Positions 6,947 through 17,086 of a stretch of 64,000 nucleotides of DNA are shown piece after piece. Below the pieces are notes generated by a model that was not told where the DNA came from, ran no database searches, and saw nothing but the letters and a program-made list of their open reading frames with translations. The DNA is taken from NCBI RefSeq assembly GCF_024721305.1, contig NZ_JAMXOD010000005.1, positions 1 to 64,000 on the forward strand, given 5' to 3'. This stretch comes from Aequitasia blattaphilus (GTDB lineage Bacteria; Bacillota; Clostridia; Lachnospirales; Lachnospiraceae). The translations under genes were made by a program, and so were the position numbers. Positions within the stretch are counted from its first letter, which is position 1; every line of letters begins with the position of its first letter.

Positions 6947-8839
6947 ATGAATAAAGATATACAAAACGCAGTAGAATTTAGCAAAATAAAAGACTTGCTT
7001 CTTTCTCTTACTATTAGCGATATGGGAAAAGAACTTATGAACACAAAAGAACCTTCCACACATTTAAATACGGTTCAAAAACGTTTGACAGAAACCAGTG
7101 AGGCTGTCACATTATTAAATGCAGGGAAGCAGGTTCCATTTCTCGGTGTTGGACAAATACAATATTTGACAACACGTATTATGAAAGGAAGTATCTTAGA
7201 AGTTGAAGAGCTTCTGGAGTATGCCGATTTTTTAAGAGGATTTCGGCAGATGAAGACCTTCTTTACAAAGCATTCCTTCGAGGCTCCTATACTCCTCTCA
7301 TACGCTCTTAGCTTACAAGAGTTTCAGGAGGTAGAGGATGAAATATACCGTTCCATACAAGGACGTCAAATAAGGAACGAATGCTCCAAACCTTTATCGA
7401 AGATACGAAAATCGATTCAGGATTTAGAGGCTTCCATACAAAAGACACTGCAGAAGTTTTTGCGGAACAACTCGTCTATTGTACAGGATCCTATTATTTC
7501 CTTAAAAAATGGACACTATACCATTCCCATAAAGACGGAGTTTAAAAATCATTTTTCCGGAAATATAATCGAAACCTCCGGAAAAGGAATCACGACATTT
7601 ATGGAGCCTTCAAGCGTTTCAAAAATGAACGCTGAGCTTCAAATAAAAAAGGGAGAAGAAGAACTGATTGTGTATCAGATTCTTGCGAACCTAACCGGAT
7701 TAATCTCGGAACAGCTCGACGAGATCAAAGCATCTATGGAGATTTTATCCGAGATTGATATTATATTCGCCAGAGCACGGTACAGTATTTCAATTGGCGG
7801 GAAGAGACCTCAGGTGAACAAAGAAGAATTCGTTTATCTGGATCAAGTTGTTCACCCACTACTTGATTCCAATGCTGTTCCCCTTACGCTAAAGCTTGGG
7901 AATGATTTCCGGCTCCTTGCAATTACCGGAGCAAATGCCGGCGGGAAAACCGTCACACTTAAAACATTAGGCCTTGTAACTTTAATGACCATGTTTGGCT
8001 TACTAATTCCTTGCAAGGAAAAAACAAACATCTGTATCTTTGATGATATATTGATTGATATTGGCGATAATCAAAGTATGGAAAACTCTCTCAGTACCTT
8101 CTCTGCCCATATGAGTAATATCTCATCTATTTTAAATAGTGCCGGACGAAATACTCTGGTTCTATTGGATGAGCTTGGAAGTGGAACAGATCCAAAAGAA
8201 GGGGCTGCTCTTGGAATTTCCATCTTGGATTCTCTCTATCAAAAGGGGTCTTTAATCCTGGTCACAACACATTACGGTGAAATCAAAGAGTATGCCAGAA
8301 AGCACGCAGACTGCGAAACTGCTGCAATGGACTTTGACCACGATACACTGTTACCAAAATATAAGCTCCTCCTTGGAGAAACCGGGGAAAGCGGTGCCAT
8401 CAGCGTGGCAAAGAGAATGGGGATACAAAGAGATGTTCTGAAGAATGCAAAAAACCTTTTAGACAGTAACTCCTACTCCACAGAAAAACTTGAATTTCAA
8501 AAGATTCAGGAGAAGACAAGCCCCCTGAAAACAGAGATTCTCCTTAAAAAGGGAGACCGTATTAAAATAAGCGAGCAGAAAGACTGGGGACTCTTTTATG
8601 ATATGGTAGATTCACATATTGCAAGAGTCTATATGAATCATGGGTTCTTAGAAATGCCTCTTAAAAAAGTAACTCTTTTAGAAAGCCGGGATCAACTATA
8701 TCCCCCTGATTATGATTTTGAAAGCCTGTTTGAAGATTTCTCAGAAAGAAAGAAGCGACGTGATTTAGACCGGGGATCTAAAAAAGCTTTAAAGCAATTA
8801 GACAAAGAATCGAAACTTAGAAAAGATGCTGCCAATTAA
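6947..8839 (+). CDS. MutS2-like ATPase lacking the Smr domain
   Basis: About 630 residues from ATG 6947, which has CGAAAGGA upstream; a longer in-frame reading from 6839 runs through the terminator and is rejected. The order is MutS core and lever helices (about 1-300, including a coiled region at 180-300), the ABC-type ATPase with Walker A GANAGGKT near residue 328, the signature region NSLSTFSAHMSNI, Walker B LVLLDELGSGTD near 405 and a His switch in TTHYGE, then a helical part and a KOW-like stretch (KKGDRIKISEQKDWG). Typical MutS2 is about 780 residues and ends in a Smr nuclease-like domain, which is absent here. MutS2 of Bacillus subtilis has been reported to act on collided ribosomes; KOW domains often contact ribosomes. 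Role here is unproven. Confidence 0.85.
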   Translation: MNKDIQNAVEFSKIKDLLLSLTISDMGKELMNTKEPSTHLNTVQKRLTETSEAVTLLNAGKQVPFLGVGQIQYLTTRIMKGSILEVEELLEYADFLRGFRQMKTFFTKHSFEAPILLSYALSLQEFQEVEDEIYRSIQGRQIRNECSKPLSKIRKSIQDLEASIQKTLQKFLRNNSSIVQDPIISLKNGHYTIPIKTEFKNHFSGNIIETSGKGITTFMEPSSVSKMNAELQIKKGEEELIVYQILANLTGLISEQLDEIKASMEILSEIDIIFARARYSISIGGKRPQVNKEEFVYLDQVVHPLLDSNAVPLTLKLGNDFRLLAITGANAGGKTVTLKTLGLVTLMTMFGLLIPCKEKTNICIFDDILIDIGDNQSMENSLSTFSAHMSNISSILNSAGRNTLVLLDELGSGTDPKEGAALGISILDSLYQKGSLILVTTHYGEIKEYARKHADCETAAMDFDHDTLLPKYKLLLGETGESGAISVAKRMGIQRDVLKNAKNLLDSNSYSTEKLEFQKIQEKTSPLKTEILLKKGDRIKISEQKDWGLFYDMVDSHIARVYMNHGFLEMPLKKVTLLESRDQLYPPDYDFESLFEDFSERKKRRDLDRGSKKALKQLDKESKLRKDAAN

Positions 8840-8864
8840 ATAAACTTATTAATGGAGGAATAAA

Positions 8865-9704
8865 ATGAAAACAATTGAATTCAACAACATAAAGCTCTGT
8901 ACAGAAAGCTTCGGTAAACCAGAAGACCCTGCCATCCTTTTAATCATGGGCTCTGCAAGCTCTATGGTATGGTGGGAAGTTCCCTTTTGTGAATTATTAG
9001 CAGAAAATGGATTCTTTGTCATACGATATGATAACCGGGATACAGGTGCTTCTACCTGTTATCCAGTAGGAAAACCTGATTATACTTTGGAAGATATGGC
9101 AGATGATGCCATAAAGATTTTAGATGGATATGGAATTTCGAAGGCTACTATTATGGGAATGTCTCTCGGTTCTGTGATTACACAAATCGCCGCACTTCGC
9201 CATCCCGACAGAGTTTCCGGAATTATCCTTTTAGCATCCATGTATTTTGCCGAAGGCGCCGACAGGCTCCCCGGCTCCTCACCAGAGGTGACACAGTTTT
9301 TTGAAGAGCTCTCTATGAAAGAATCTCCAACGGACACAGACGAACTCGTTGAATTTGCTCTTAGTCAATGGAAAATGACGAATCAAAGTGATCTTCCTCA
9401 TGATATCGACCATATTCGCAAAATGATTTATGTGGATGTCCGTCGCGCCACTAACTATGCAAGCAGACTCAATCATTCTTTTGTACCGGCAACTGGTGAT
9501 GCGCTTCTTCGTATCAGCGAAATCTCTTGTCCATGCCTCGTTATTCATGGAACAAAAGACATTGTAATTCCCTATGTTCATGGTGAGATGCTGGCAAAAA
9601 CAATTCCCGGAGCCAAACTCTTAACCTTAGATGGTGCCGGCCATGAGATGCATCCTCTGGATTACTCCATTATTGTGAAAAATATTTGTGAAATTTTCCG
9701 ATAA
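8865..9704 (+). CDS. Alpha/beta-hydrolase family enzyme
   Basis: A 279-residue protein with the complete fold signature: LIMGSASSMVWW (oxyanion region), the RYDNRDTGAST loop, nucleophile elbow GMSLGS, the acid in HGTKDIVIP, and the catalytic His in GAGHEMHP. It resembles the aclacinomycin methylesterase / RdmC-like and haloperoxidase-like group, but the substrate cannot be assigned. TGGAGGA precedes ATG 8865 and the gene begins 25 bp after the MutS2-like gene, so it may be co-transcribed with it. Its last 35 bp overlap the end of the convergent DUF2085 gene. Confidence 0.85.
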   Translation: MKTIEFNNIKLCTESFGKPEDPAILLIMGSASSMVWWEVPFCELLAENGFFVIRYDNRDTGASTCYPVGKPDYTLEDMADDAIKILDGYGISKATIMGMSLGSVITQIAALRHPDRVSGIILLASMYFAEGADRLPGSSPEVTQFFEELSMKESPTDTDELVEFALSQWKMTNQSDLPHDIDHIRKMIYVDVRRATNYASRLNHSFVPATGDALLRISEISCPCLVIHGTKDIVIPYVHGEMLAKTIPGAKLLTLDGAGHEMHPLDYSIIVKNICEIFR

Positions 9705-10044
9705 GAAAACGAAACATAGCAAAGTATACGCCTACTACTCCAAAGCCACCTAAGGCTCCGGTGATGAGTCGGCGTATATTTGTGGATTTCTTTATCTTTA
9801 ATTCCTGTATTCCCCAGTCGATGCCCATAATACCTAATAGACTTAGTGAAAGGGCAAGTGGGATACGGAGGAATACTCCTGCTATCACTGCCACCATCTG
9901 TCCAATGGCTACTCCTGTACATCTGGCACAAACGGGGAATTGTTTTCCTTTATAGAAAAAGCTTCTTTCCGGCAGTTGATGGCATCCACTGTGATTTCCA
10001 ATAATTCTTAGTGTTTTTAAAATCGATTGCCGCAATTTTGACAT
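9670..10044 (-). CDS. DUF2085 family membrane protein
   Basis: A 124-residue protein with the DUF2085 hallmark HQLPERSFFYKGKQFPVCARCTG, where a His and paired Cys residues precede three membrane segments (about 45-65, 65-80 and 95-115). The Cys/His arrangement suggests metal binding at the membrane surface, but the function of the family is unknown. It starts inside the 3' end of the zinc-ribbon gene (28-bp overlap) and its own 3' end overlaps the convergent hydrolase gene by 35 bp. Confidence 0.8.
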   Translation of the reverse strand: MSKLRQSILKTLRIIGNHSGCHQLPERSFFYKGKQFPVCARCTGVAIGQMVAVIAGVFLRIPLALSLSLLGIMGIDWGIQELKIKKSTNIRRLITGALGGFGVVGVYFAMFRFLIGKFHKYFSQ

Positions 10045-10247
10045 GTATACTCCACCTTAGAACTTGTTTTCGTGCTTCTTCTGCCTTTTCCCATACCACA
10101 AAGTCCGCATAAGACTCCCGGGAGGCTAAAAAGCAAAAAGCCAATGCAAGCCTTTATCCAACCAAATCCCTTCACTTTTTCATTACTTGTCGTTTCTGTA
10201 ATTACCTGAGAGGTAATATGGTTACTTCCGCATCTTGGACATATCAT
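10017..10247 (-). CDS. Small zinc-ribbon membrane protein
   Basis: A 76-residue protein with CPRCGS at residues 3-8 and CQNCG near the C-terminus, giving a four-cysteine zinc ribbon that brackets one hydrophobic segment (ACIGFLLFSLPGVLCGLCG). Many short clostridial proteins have this plan and no known role. It is translated just upstream of, and overlapping, the DUF2085 gene, so the two are probably made together. ATG 10247 follows AAAGGAG. Confidence 0.7.
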   Translation of the reverse strand: MICPRCGSNHITSQVITETTSNEKVKGFGWIKACIGFLLFSLPGVLCGLCGMGKGRRSTKTSSKVEYTCQNCGNRF

Positions 10248-10272
10248 CTTTTTAATCTCCTTTTTCGTTTCT

Positions 10273-11115
10273 CTAGCTAATATACCACATTCCTTTTAAC
10301 TTGGCGATTTCTTCTTGATAGCCCTCCAGTTCATTTGGTGTCTCTAAATAGCATGGAATCCCTTGAAGCTTCGGATGATTAATGATATGTCGAAATGTTT
10401 CGATACCGAGGGATCCTTCTCCCAGCTTTTCATGTCGATCCTTATGACTGGAAAAAGGATTTTTACTGTCATTTAAATGGATTGCTTTTAACTTATCCAA
10501 TCCAACGATATTATCAAACTCTTGTATCACATCTTCCAAATGATTTTTAATATCATAGCCACCATCATAGATATGACACGTATCCAGGCAGACACCTATG
10601 TGCTCTTTTAACCTCACACCCTCGATGATTTCTGCCAGCTCCTCGAAAGTACGTCCGATTTCCGTGCCCTTTCCGGACATCGTTTCCAGCAATACAGTTG
10701 TTTGTAGTTCCTTATATAAGACATTATTTAAAAGACGGATAATCTTGTCGATACCCTCTTCTTTCGTGGCCTTTGTGTAGGAACCGGGATGAAAGTTGTA
10801 GCAGTTTCCCGGAAGGTATTCCATCCTCATCAAGTCATCTTTTATGGTCATATATGCGAAATCCCGTACCTTTTCGTCTGCCGAAGCAGGATTAAGCGTA
10901 TAAGGTGCGTGAGCAAGTATCTTCTCTATGTCATGCTTTTTAGCATATGCTCTATATTTTTTTATATCCTCTTCGTCAATTGCTTTTGCCTTACTTCCTC
11001 TTGGATTTCTTGTAAAAAACTGAAACGTATTTGCCCCTATTTTCACAGCATCCTCTCCCATATGAAGGAACCCTTTTCCAGAAGATAAATGACAGCCTAT
11101 CCTTAATTTCCCCAT
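10273..11115 (-). CDS. nfo: Endonuclease IV (AP endonuclease)
   Basis: A 280-residue TIM-barrel enzyme that cuts the DNA backbone 5' of abasic sites in base excision repair. Metal-ligand segments are visible: GCHLSSGKG at the N-terminus, NFHPGSY (about 105), [25 protein letters not shown] (about 175-190), [22 protein letters not shown] (about 215-235; split here only by description) and YLETPNE near the end. Length is normal. The gene begins 1 bp after the recQ stop, so recQ and nfo form a repair operon. Confidence 0.95.
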   Translation of the reverse strand: MGKLRIGCHLSSGKGFLHMGEDAVKIGANTFQFFTRNPRGSKAKAIDEEDIKKYRAYAKKHDIEKILAHAPYTLNPASADEKVRDFAYMTIKDDLMRMEYLPGNCYNFHPGSYTKATKEEGIDKIIRLLNNVLYKELQTTVLLETMSGKGTEIGRTFEELAEIIEGVRLKEHIGVCLDTCHIYDGGYDIKNHLEDVIQEFDNIVGLDKLKAIHLNDSKNPFSSHKDRHEKLGEGSLGIETFRHIINHPKLQGIPCYLETPNELEGYQEEIAKLKGMWYIS

Positions 11116-11116
11116 A

Positions 11117-12943
11117 CTATTTTAATACCTCCAAAAATCTTTCTCCATACTTCTCAAACTTAAATTCTCCCACACCACTAATTGTGAGCATCTCCTGCTT
11201 CGTTTTTGGAAGCATCCGGCTCATCAAAGTCAATGTCTTATCCGAAAACACCATGTAAGGAGGCACCCCTTCTTCATTGGCGATTTTCCTTCGCAGACCG
11301 CGTAATTTCTCAAACACAGCCTCTTCAACCTCAGACAGAATAATGCCGGCAGAATTACGTTTCTTTTTCTTCTTCGATACCTTCGGTTCCCGTTCTTGTT
11401 CTTTTGCCATCTTCATAACAAGTGCTTCTTCCTGCTCTCCCACTGCATTTGATGTCTCCGTCAGTTTTACAATACTGTATTCATCATCTGTGATTGCAAG
11501 ATAATCATTGAGCAGCAAATAGTTCATCATCTGACGCAATTTATGTGTCGGTATCTTCGCCAGCTGGCCATAAAAAGGATTCTCATTCATACGGTATTGC
11601 CGAATTTTTGCGGTATTCGCTCCATGTACTGTATCGATAATCACATTTACACCGTACCGTTGGCGGCTGGACTGCACACAGCCAATCAATATTTTGGCTT
11701 CTTCTGTAATATCTATCGTCTCAAACTGAGTCAAACAGCTGGAGCAATTTCCACAATAATTCGACTGGTATTCCCCAAAATAGCGAAGAATATAGTCTCG
11801 CAGGCATTCGTTGGTAAAACAATAGAACGTCATTTTTCGGAGCCGCTCACGATCCCGTTCCATCACAATTTCTCTTGTGATATCATCTAATTCCTGGTTG
11901 TCCTGATTGTTATTAATAAAGAATTGATTGGTGACCACATCCTGTCCACTATACAACAAGATACATTCTCCCGGCTCACCATCTCTTGAGCAGCGCCCTA
12001 CCTCCTGATAGTAGGACTCCACATTCTTTGGCATATTATAATGGATAACATACCGTACATCTGCCTTGTCAATTCCCATTCCAAAGGCATTGGTTGCCAC
12101 CATAATCTGCTTTCGATCATAGATGAAGTCCTCTTGATTTTCCTTACGCTCCAAGTCATTTAACCCTGCGTGATAACGAGTAACCGAAAATCCGTCATCC
12201 CCAAGACGGTCGCAAATTTCTTCTACCAATTTCCGCGTCAGACAGTATACAATACCACATTGGTTCGGATGGGTTTCAACGAAATTCTTAACCATACTGT
12301 ATTTGTCTTTTGGCGCCTGTACTCCCAGATACAAATTGGGTCGATCATAGCCCGTTGTGACAACCGTGGGTTCCTGCAGCATCAAAATATCGATAATATC
12401 TTCTCTTACCTCTTTCGTTGCCGTAGCTGTAAATGCACTGACAACCGGCCGCTTTGGTAACTGTTTGATAAAATCTACGATCTTCAAATAACTGGGGCGG
12501 AAATCCTGCCCCCACTGTGAGACACAATGAGCTTCATCAACCGCCACCATGGCAATTTCAGTATTCAGTGCAAAATCCAGAAACCCGGCTGTCATCAGCC
12601 GCTCCGGGGCTACATATATAATGGGATAGCGACCTTCTTTTGCATAAGAAAGCGCCTTGTAATACTGATTTTCTGTTAAAGAACTATTTAGAAACGCTGC
12701 GTGAATTCCGGCTTGATTCAGTGCCGAGACCTGATCCTTCATCAGTGAGATTAACGGAGAAATAACAAGAGTAATTCCATTCATAAGCATTGCCGGAACC
12801 TGAAAACATATGGATTTTCCATGTCCTGTGCTTTGTATTCCCATTGTATCCTTGCCGGAAAGAATACTGTCGATTAGTGTCTCTTGACCTTCCCGGAAGG
12901 TATCAAAACCGAAATATTGTTTTAAAACTTTATATTTATCCAT
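11117..12943 (-). CDS. recQ: RecQ ATP-dependent DNA helicase
   Basis: A 608-residue superfamily 2 helicase moving 3' to 5'. Walker A is [11 protein letters not shown] near residue 41 (GHGKS instead of the common GGGKS), the DEAH box is [15 protein letters not shown] near 135, motif III SAFTATA near 165 and motif [12 protein letters not shown] near 315. A zinc-binding subdomain follows ([15 protein letters not shown] and CGNCSSC), then a winged helix and a C-terminal HRDC domain (about 525-608). It works in recombination repair. It heads the recQ-nfo pair. Confidence 0.95.
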   Translation of the reverse strand: MDKYKVLKQYFGFDTFREGQETLIDSILSGKDTMGIQSTGHGKSICFQVPAMLMNGITLVISPLISLMKDQVSALNQAGIHAAFLNSSLTENQYYKALSYAKEGRYPIIYVAPERLMTAGFLDFALNTEIAMVAVDEAHCVSQWGQDFRPSYLKIVDFIKQLPKRPVVSAFTATATKEVREDIIDILMLQEPTVVTTGYDRPNLYLGVQAPKDKYSMVKNFVETHPNQCGIVYCLTRKLVEEICDRLGDDGFSVTRYHAGLNDLERKENQEDFIYDRKQIMVATNAFGMGIDKADVRYVIHYNMPKNVESYYQEVGRCSRDGEPGECILLYSGQDVVTNQFFINNNQDNQELDDITREIVMERDRERLRKMTFYCFTNECLRDYILRYFGEYQSNYCGNCSSCLTQFETIDITEEAKILIGCVQSSRQRYGVNVIIDTVHGANTAKIRQYRMNENPFYGQLAKIPTHKLRQMMNYLLLNDYLAITDDEYSIVKLTETSNAVGEQEEALVMKMAKEQEREPKVSKKKKKRNSAGIILSEVEEAVFEKLRGLRRKIANEEGVPPYMVFSDKTLTLMSRMLPKTKQEMLTISGVGEFKFEKYGERFLEVLK

Positions 12944-13017
12944 TTCATGTATCTCCTATAATATCTGTAAATTACTCCTATCTTCTCACTTTTCATCCAT
13001 ATATGCAATCCAAAAAA

Positions 13018-13045
13018 GAATAAGAGCGTAAAAACGCTCCTATTC
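13018..13045 (-). terminator. Terminator of the ABC exporter operon
   Basis: On the minus strand GAATAgGAGCG pairs with CGCTCtTATTC around a TTTTTA loop and is followed by TTTTTT. It overlaps the stop codon of the last ABC gene. Confidence 0.8.
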
Positions 13046-14516
13046 CAACACCCAAGCCGAACTCTCTCTTTGCAGTCTGGACATATGGGCAAATATTCCA
13101 TTTTTCTTTTCTAATTCTACTGGCGTTCCTTCTTCTACTACCTGTCCCTCTTTTAAAACAACGATTTTGCCTGCACCTGAAATTGTTCGCATACGATGTG
13201 CAATTACCAAAACCGTTTTATCCTGAATCAATCTGGAAAGTGCTGATTGGATTAAAGTCTCGTTTTCTACGTCCAGAGATGCCGTAGCCTCATCCAGTAA
13301 AATAATGGGGGCTTGCTTTAGAAATGCTCTTGCAATGGATATTCTCTGACGTTCTCCACCGGAAAGTTCACAACCATTTTCTCCAATCTGGCTGTTCCAC
13401 TTATCCGGAAGCTTCTCGGCGAACTCATCTACATTTGCAAGTCTGGCTGCTTCCTTTACCTCTTTATCTGTCGCGTTTGGATTCCCTATACGAATATTTT
13501 CTAATATCGTATTATTAAAAAGTGTTACATCCTGGAATACAATGGAATAAAGAGACATCAAGGTTTCCGGATCAATCTTCGAGATGTCCATTCCTCCAAC
13601 GGTAATGGTTCCTTTCTGAATATCCCAGAACCTAGCGGCAAGTCTTGAGGCAGTAGTCTTCCCACCTCCGGAAGGCCCCACAAGAGCCGTAACCTCTCCC
13701 TGCTTCGCCGTAAAAGATACATCCGAAAGCACGGTCTCTCCGTCGTCATAAGAAAAAGAAACATCTGAAAAAACAATGTCATATCCTTCATTTGTTAAAG
13801 CTTCGACACCTTTTTGAATCGGGTAATCTAAAATTTCTGATTTTTTTCTCCAGCTCCTTTAAAACCTTTTCTTCTGCATTATTGGATCGCAAATCATTCA
13901 TCGTCTCAATACATTCTTGAATTCCATCTTCTGCAGCCATCTTTGCAGCCATAGCCTTTCGTCCAAGAAACTTATGCATACCAGTGGAAAATCCTACAAT
14001 ACCAAAAGATATTGGAAGCACCCACAGGGCTGCAATTGCCATTCTCCACTCAAGGAAAAATAACGAAATCGCGATTAGAACCGTTGATAGAATAGATCCA
14101 ACCAAAGGACACACAAAATGGGATTGGCTCGTTTCCAACACTGCGCAATCATTCATGATAGCAGATGTCAAATCGGACAAATCTTTTTTCCCGAAGAAGG
14201 ACAGGGGTATTTTCCGTAATTTCTCTGCAATAGAGATACGGCGTTTCCCTGTTTCCAAATAAGTCGCCAGGTAAGTTCCGTTATATTGGAACCATGTCGT
14301 AACTAAAATTAAAATAATACTTAATATGCATCCACCTACATAAAAATAAGCACGCTCTCTAAGGGTATTCTCCATGAGATCTGTAATTAACATATATAAA
14401 AGTCCTGCCGGAAACATCAGCGCAATGTTTTGTAATGCACATTCAATACTTCCTATTATTGTATCCTTTGCACCCTTTTTTGAGAGGGCAAATCTTCTTT
14501 GAAGTTTCTTAATCAT
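13040..14516 (-). pseudogene. ABC exporter half-transporter B, broken by internal deletion and frameshift
   Basis: The 5' part, from ATG 14516 (which overlaps the stop of gene A as ATGA), encodes about 226 residues of the membrane domain up to KELEKKI. The frame then passes through 16 unrelated residues to a stop at 13788. Just past the break, another frame reads EILDYPIQKGVEALTNEG and continues through a full ATPase domain (Walker A GPSGGGKT, signature LSGGERQR, Walker B IILLDEATASLD) to the stop at 13040. Relative to full-length relatives of about 580 residues, some 85 residues from the end of the membrane domain are missing at about 13840-13850. Any product would be two useless halves. Relatives are YbtQ/IrtB-like exporters or importers. 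Confidence 0.8.
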
Positions 14517-16276
14517 ATGGCATTCACCTTCCATTCTGCTGATTTTTGATAGTCATTCCACATATTACTGAAAATTCCTTTCATTGCATTTAAGTCATCA
14601 AAGGAGCCTTTTTCCTTGATTTCACCTTCCTTTAGCACATAGATGCAATCTGCATGCCTTACCGTAGATAAGCGATGCGCAATCATAATAACTGTGCGGC
14701 CCTTTGCAAGCTGGGAGAATGCTTCTTGAATCAAGTTTTCATTATCAGGATCTGCAAATGCGATAGCTTCATCCATTACAATAATCGGAGAATTCTTTAA
14801 AATTGCTCTTGCAATTGCAAGTCTTTGTTGTTCTCCACCGGAGAGATAGATTCCTTCCGTTCCAATCCTCGTCTCTAATCCTTTAGGGAATTTTTCAATA
14901 ATATCCATACATTGTGCGGCCTTAAGAGCATTTTGTACTTCCTCTTTCTTTGCCGCTGGATTTCCAAGGCGGATATTTTCCAGAATCGTACCTTTTATTA
15001 ATCTCGAATTTTGAAAAACGAAAGATACCGTGTTCATAAGTTCTTCCTTCGGAATATCTTTTACATCTGCTCCTCCAATTCGTACAGTGCCCTCTTGGGG
15101 ATCGAAGAATCTGGATATAATACTAGCGAGAGTTGATTTGCCTCCTCCAGATGGACCTACAAATGCAATGGTTTCTCCCGGTTTCACATGGAGGGATATG
15201 TTTTCTAATGCGTTCTTATTTCCATCGTAGCTAAAAGTAACATTCGAAAGCTCTACAGATGCATCCTTTGGCCGTGCTGTGTTGGTAGAAACTAAGGGCT
15301 CCATTTCTAATACCGACTCGATACGTTTTATGGAGTCCTACACAATCATTTCATTTTCACTTTGATGCATCATTTTTGATAAAACCACCGAAATAATAGG
15401 TGTTATAATAATATAAAAAATCAGGTTCAGCAAGAACGTATTCTCAGGCGTCTTTCCAGAAAGCACAAAACCTCCAATAATTAAAAAGATAAATACACTA
15501 TTCACCCCTAAGGTATAAAGCATCATTGGAATGCGTAGTTCCTTTGTGTAGGCAATTGCCCATTTACTATAGCGATCAATGGAATCCTTAAAACGCTTAA
15601 AAGAAAAAACGGTTTGCCCAAATGTCTTTACAATCGGAACACCTCTTACGTATTCTACTGCCTCATTCGACATATCATTTAGTGCTCCCTGATATTCTGA
15701 AATCTTTTCCTGCATACTTTTTCCAGCCATCTTCATCATTACAAGAAATCCACATATAACAGGGAAAAAACTCAAGAGACCGAGACGCCAGTCAAATACA
15801 AACAAGAGAGTCAAAAGGCCGGCAATCATTCCATATGCTTTTGCTTTATCCGGAAGCTGATGGGCAAGGTAAGTTTCCGTCGCCCCACTGGTTTGTGTGA
15901 TGATTCTACGTAGGTGCCCACTTCCTAAGGTTTCAATTCTACCTAGGGGCAGTGTTGTGATGTGTCTCGTTAGTCGCAGGCGGATATTTGTGGCAACGCG
16001 AAAGGCTGCTAAGTGAGAACACAATAATCCCATGATATAGATAACAACTGACAAAATCGCGAAAAGAACCGCCATCCATCCATTGTGTGTAAGATTCGTC
16101 GCATTCTTGAAATCGGGTGCTGTTTCCAATACTTCTCTGATGATTTTCCAGATATACCAAAAAGGCACTAATCCCAAAATTGCACTGAGTGCTGAGAAAA
16201 TCCATGAGATATAGGTGAGATACCTATGTCCTCCCCCATAGCTCATAAGTTTTGAAAAGTTTGATTGTTGTTTCAA
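14513..16276 (-). pseudogene. ABC exporter half-transporter A, interrupted by an in-frame amber codon
   Basis: One continuous frame of 588 codons encodes an N-terminal membrane domain with five to six helices and a C-terminal ATPase (Walker A GPSGGGKS, signature LSGGEQQR, Walker B IIVMDEAIAFAD with Ala where the usual Thr follows, His switch AHRLSTVRH). A TAG at 15340-15338 stops it after codon 312, inside the linker that otherwise reads NEMIV-stop-DSIKRIESVLEMEP without any frame change. A single C to T change of a CAG (Gln) codon would explain it. The part after the stop could restart at ATG 15304. Gene B follows with an ATGA overlap and TetR lies upstream. Confidence 0.8.
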
Positions 16277-16308
16277 TGTGATACCTCCTGCTATTTTATT
16301 TCTCTTTC

Positions 16309-16324
16309 GTTAGCAAATGCTAAC
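16309..16324. promoter_or_regulatory. Perfect palindrome ahead of ABC gene A
   Basis: GTTAGCAAATGCTAAC is a 7-bp inverted repeat with a 2-base centre, 33 bp upstream of the start of ABC gene A and 18 bp from the hairpin at the end of tetR. It could be an operator; it does not match the larger palindrome upstream of tetR. Confidence 0.35.
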
Positions 16325-16341
16325 TCATGCTCTTAAATATT

Positions 16342-16360
16342 GGGCTATAAATTATAGCCC
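16342..16360 (-). terminator. Perfect hairpin at the end of the TetR gene
   Basis: GGGCTATAA and TTATAGCCC pair perfectly around one base, touching the tetR stop. No T-run follows on the minus strand, so it may be a weak terminator or an mRNA-end stem between tetR and the ABC genes. Confidence 0.45.
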
Positions 16361-16974
16361 TAAATCCCGATGGTTTTCGACCATCCTGCTGTATAGAAAT
16401 CATGCAGCTCCTCGATACATTTGATGGCTCGCTCTTTTGGAATATCATGTATAATAATCTCAAAAAAGGAGGAAAACATCCCACTTACAAGCATATGTTC
16501 AAAATAAGGATCCATCCTTTTTACGCTCTGTCCCAACTCTTCTAACACATCCATAAAACGATGTGTTGCCTCAATCTCCATCTCAACGGTTCGGTGCACA
16601 TAATCTTCATATTTTGTACCGGCTGCTGCACCGAGGATTAATCGAAACGCATCCTTATAATCATACGCATAGTCAAGCATATCAAACATATATTGATTCC
16701 CTGTTTCTCCCATATGAGAGGGTTGTTCTTCTTTGGGAAGATTGGCAAACTCTGTTATCACTTTTCCAAACATATTCAACATATAATCTGCCGGCTCACC
16801 CACCAGTGCATCAAATAGCTCTTCTTTGCTTTTATAATAACCGTAAAAAGCTCCTGTTGTTACTCCTGCTCTTTGTACAATATTCCGGAGAGATGCTCCC
16901 ATAAAACCTTTTTCCAAAAACTCTTCTGCGGCATATTGGTGAATCTTTTCCAAAGTTTTCGACTCTTCGGGCAT
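16360..16974 (-). CDS. TetR-family transcriptional regulator
   Basis: About 204 residues from ATG 16974, chosen because AGAGGTGG lies just before it; a GTG nine bases further up is also in frame. The N-terminal HTH is classic (AAEEFLEKGFMGASLRNIVQRAGVTTGAFYGYYKSKEELFDAL region, about residues 12-55), followed by a helical ligand domain. It lies directly upstream of the two ABC half-transporter genes and is the likely regulator of that pair. The gene itself looks intact although both targets are damaged. A large palindrome overlaps its own ribosome-binding site, implying autoregulation. Confidence 0.88.
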   Translation of the reverse strand: MPEESKTLEKIHQYAAEEFLEKGFMGASLRNIVQRAGVTTGAFYGYYKSKEELFDALVGEPADYMLNMFGKVITEFANLPKEEQPSHMGETGNQYMFDMLDYAYDYKDAFRLILGAAAGTKYEDYVHRTVEMEIEATHRFMDVLEELGQSVKRMDPYFEHMLVSGMFSSFFEIIIHDIPKERAIKCIEELHDFYTAGWSKTIGI

Positions 16975-16980
16975 AAAAAC

Positions 16981-17024
16981 CACCTCTATATAACACTGTT
17001 ATATAACAGCATTATATAGAGGTG
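16981..17024. promoter_or_regulatory. 44-bp nested palindrome, probable TetR operator
   Basis: Outer arms CACCTCTATATAA (16981-16993) and TTATATAGAGGTG (17012-17024) are exact complements. Inside is a second perfect palindrome, CTGTTATATAACAG (16996-17009). Only two CA dinucleotides between them break the symmetry. It covers the ribosome-binding region of the tetR gene. Confidence 0.7.
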
Positions 17025-17086
17025 AAAATGGATTATCAAGACAAAACTTACACTGCGCTAATATTCCAGCCTTCTGCTCAAATCGT

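Noticed and set aside
15304-15340. Genetic-code change reading TAG as Gln
   Set aside because: Several intact genes in the window end at TAG (for example at 2628 and 13040), so TAG is a working stop.
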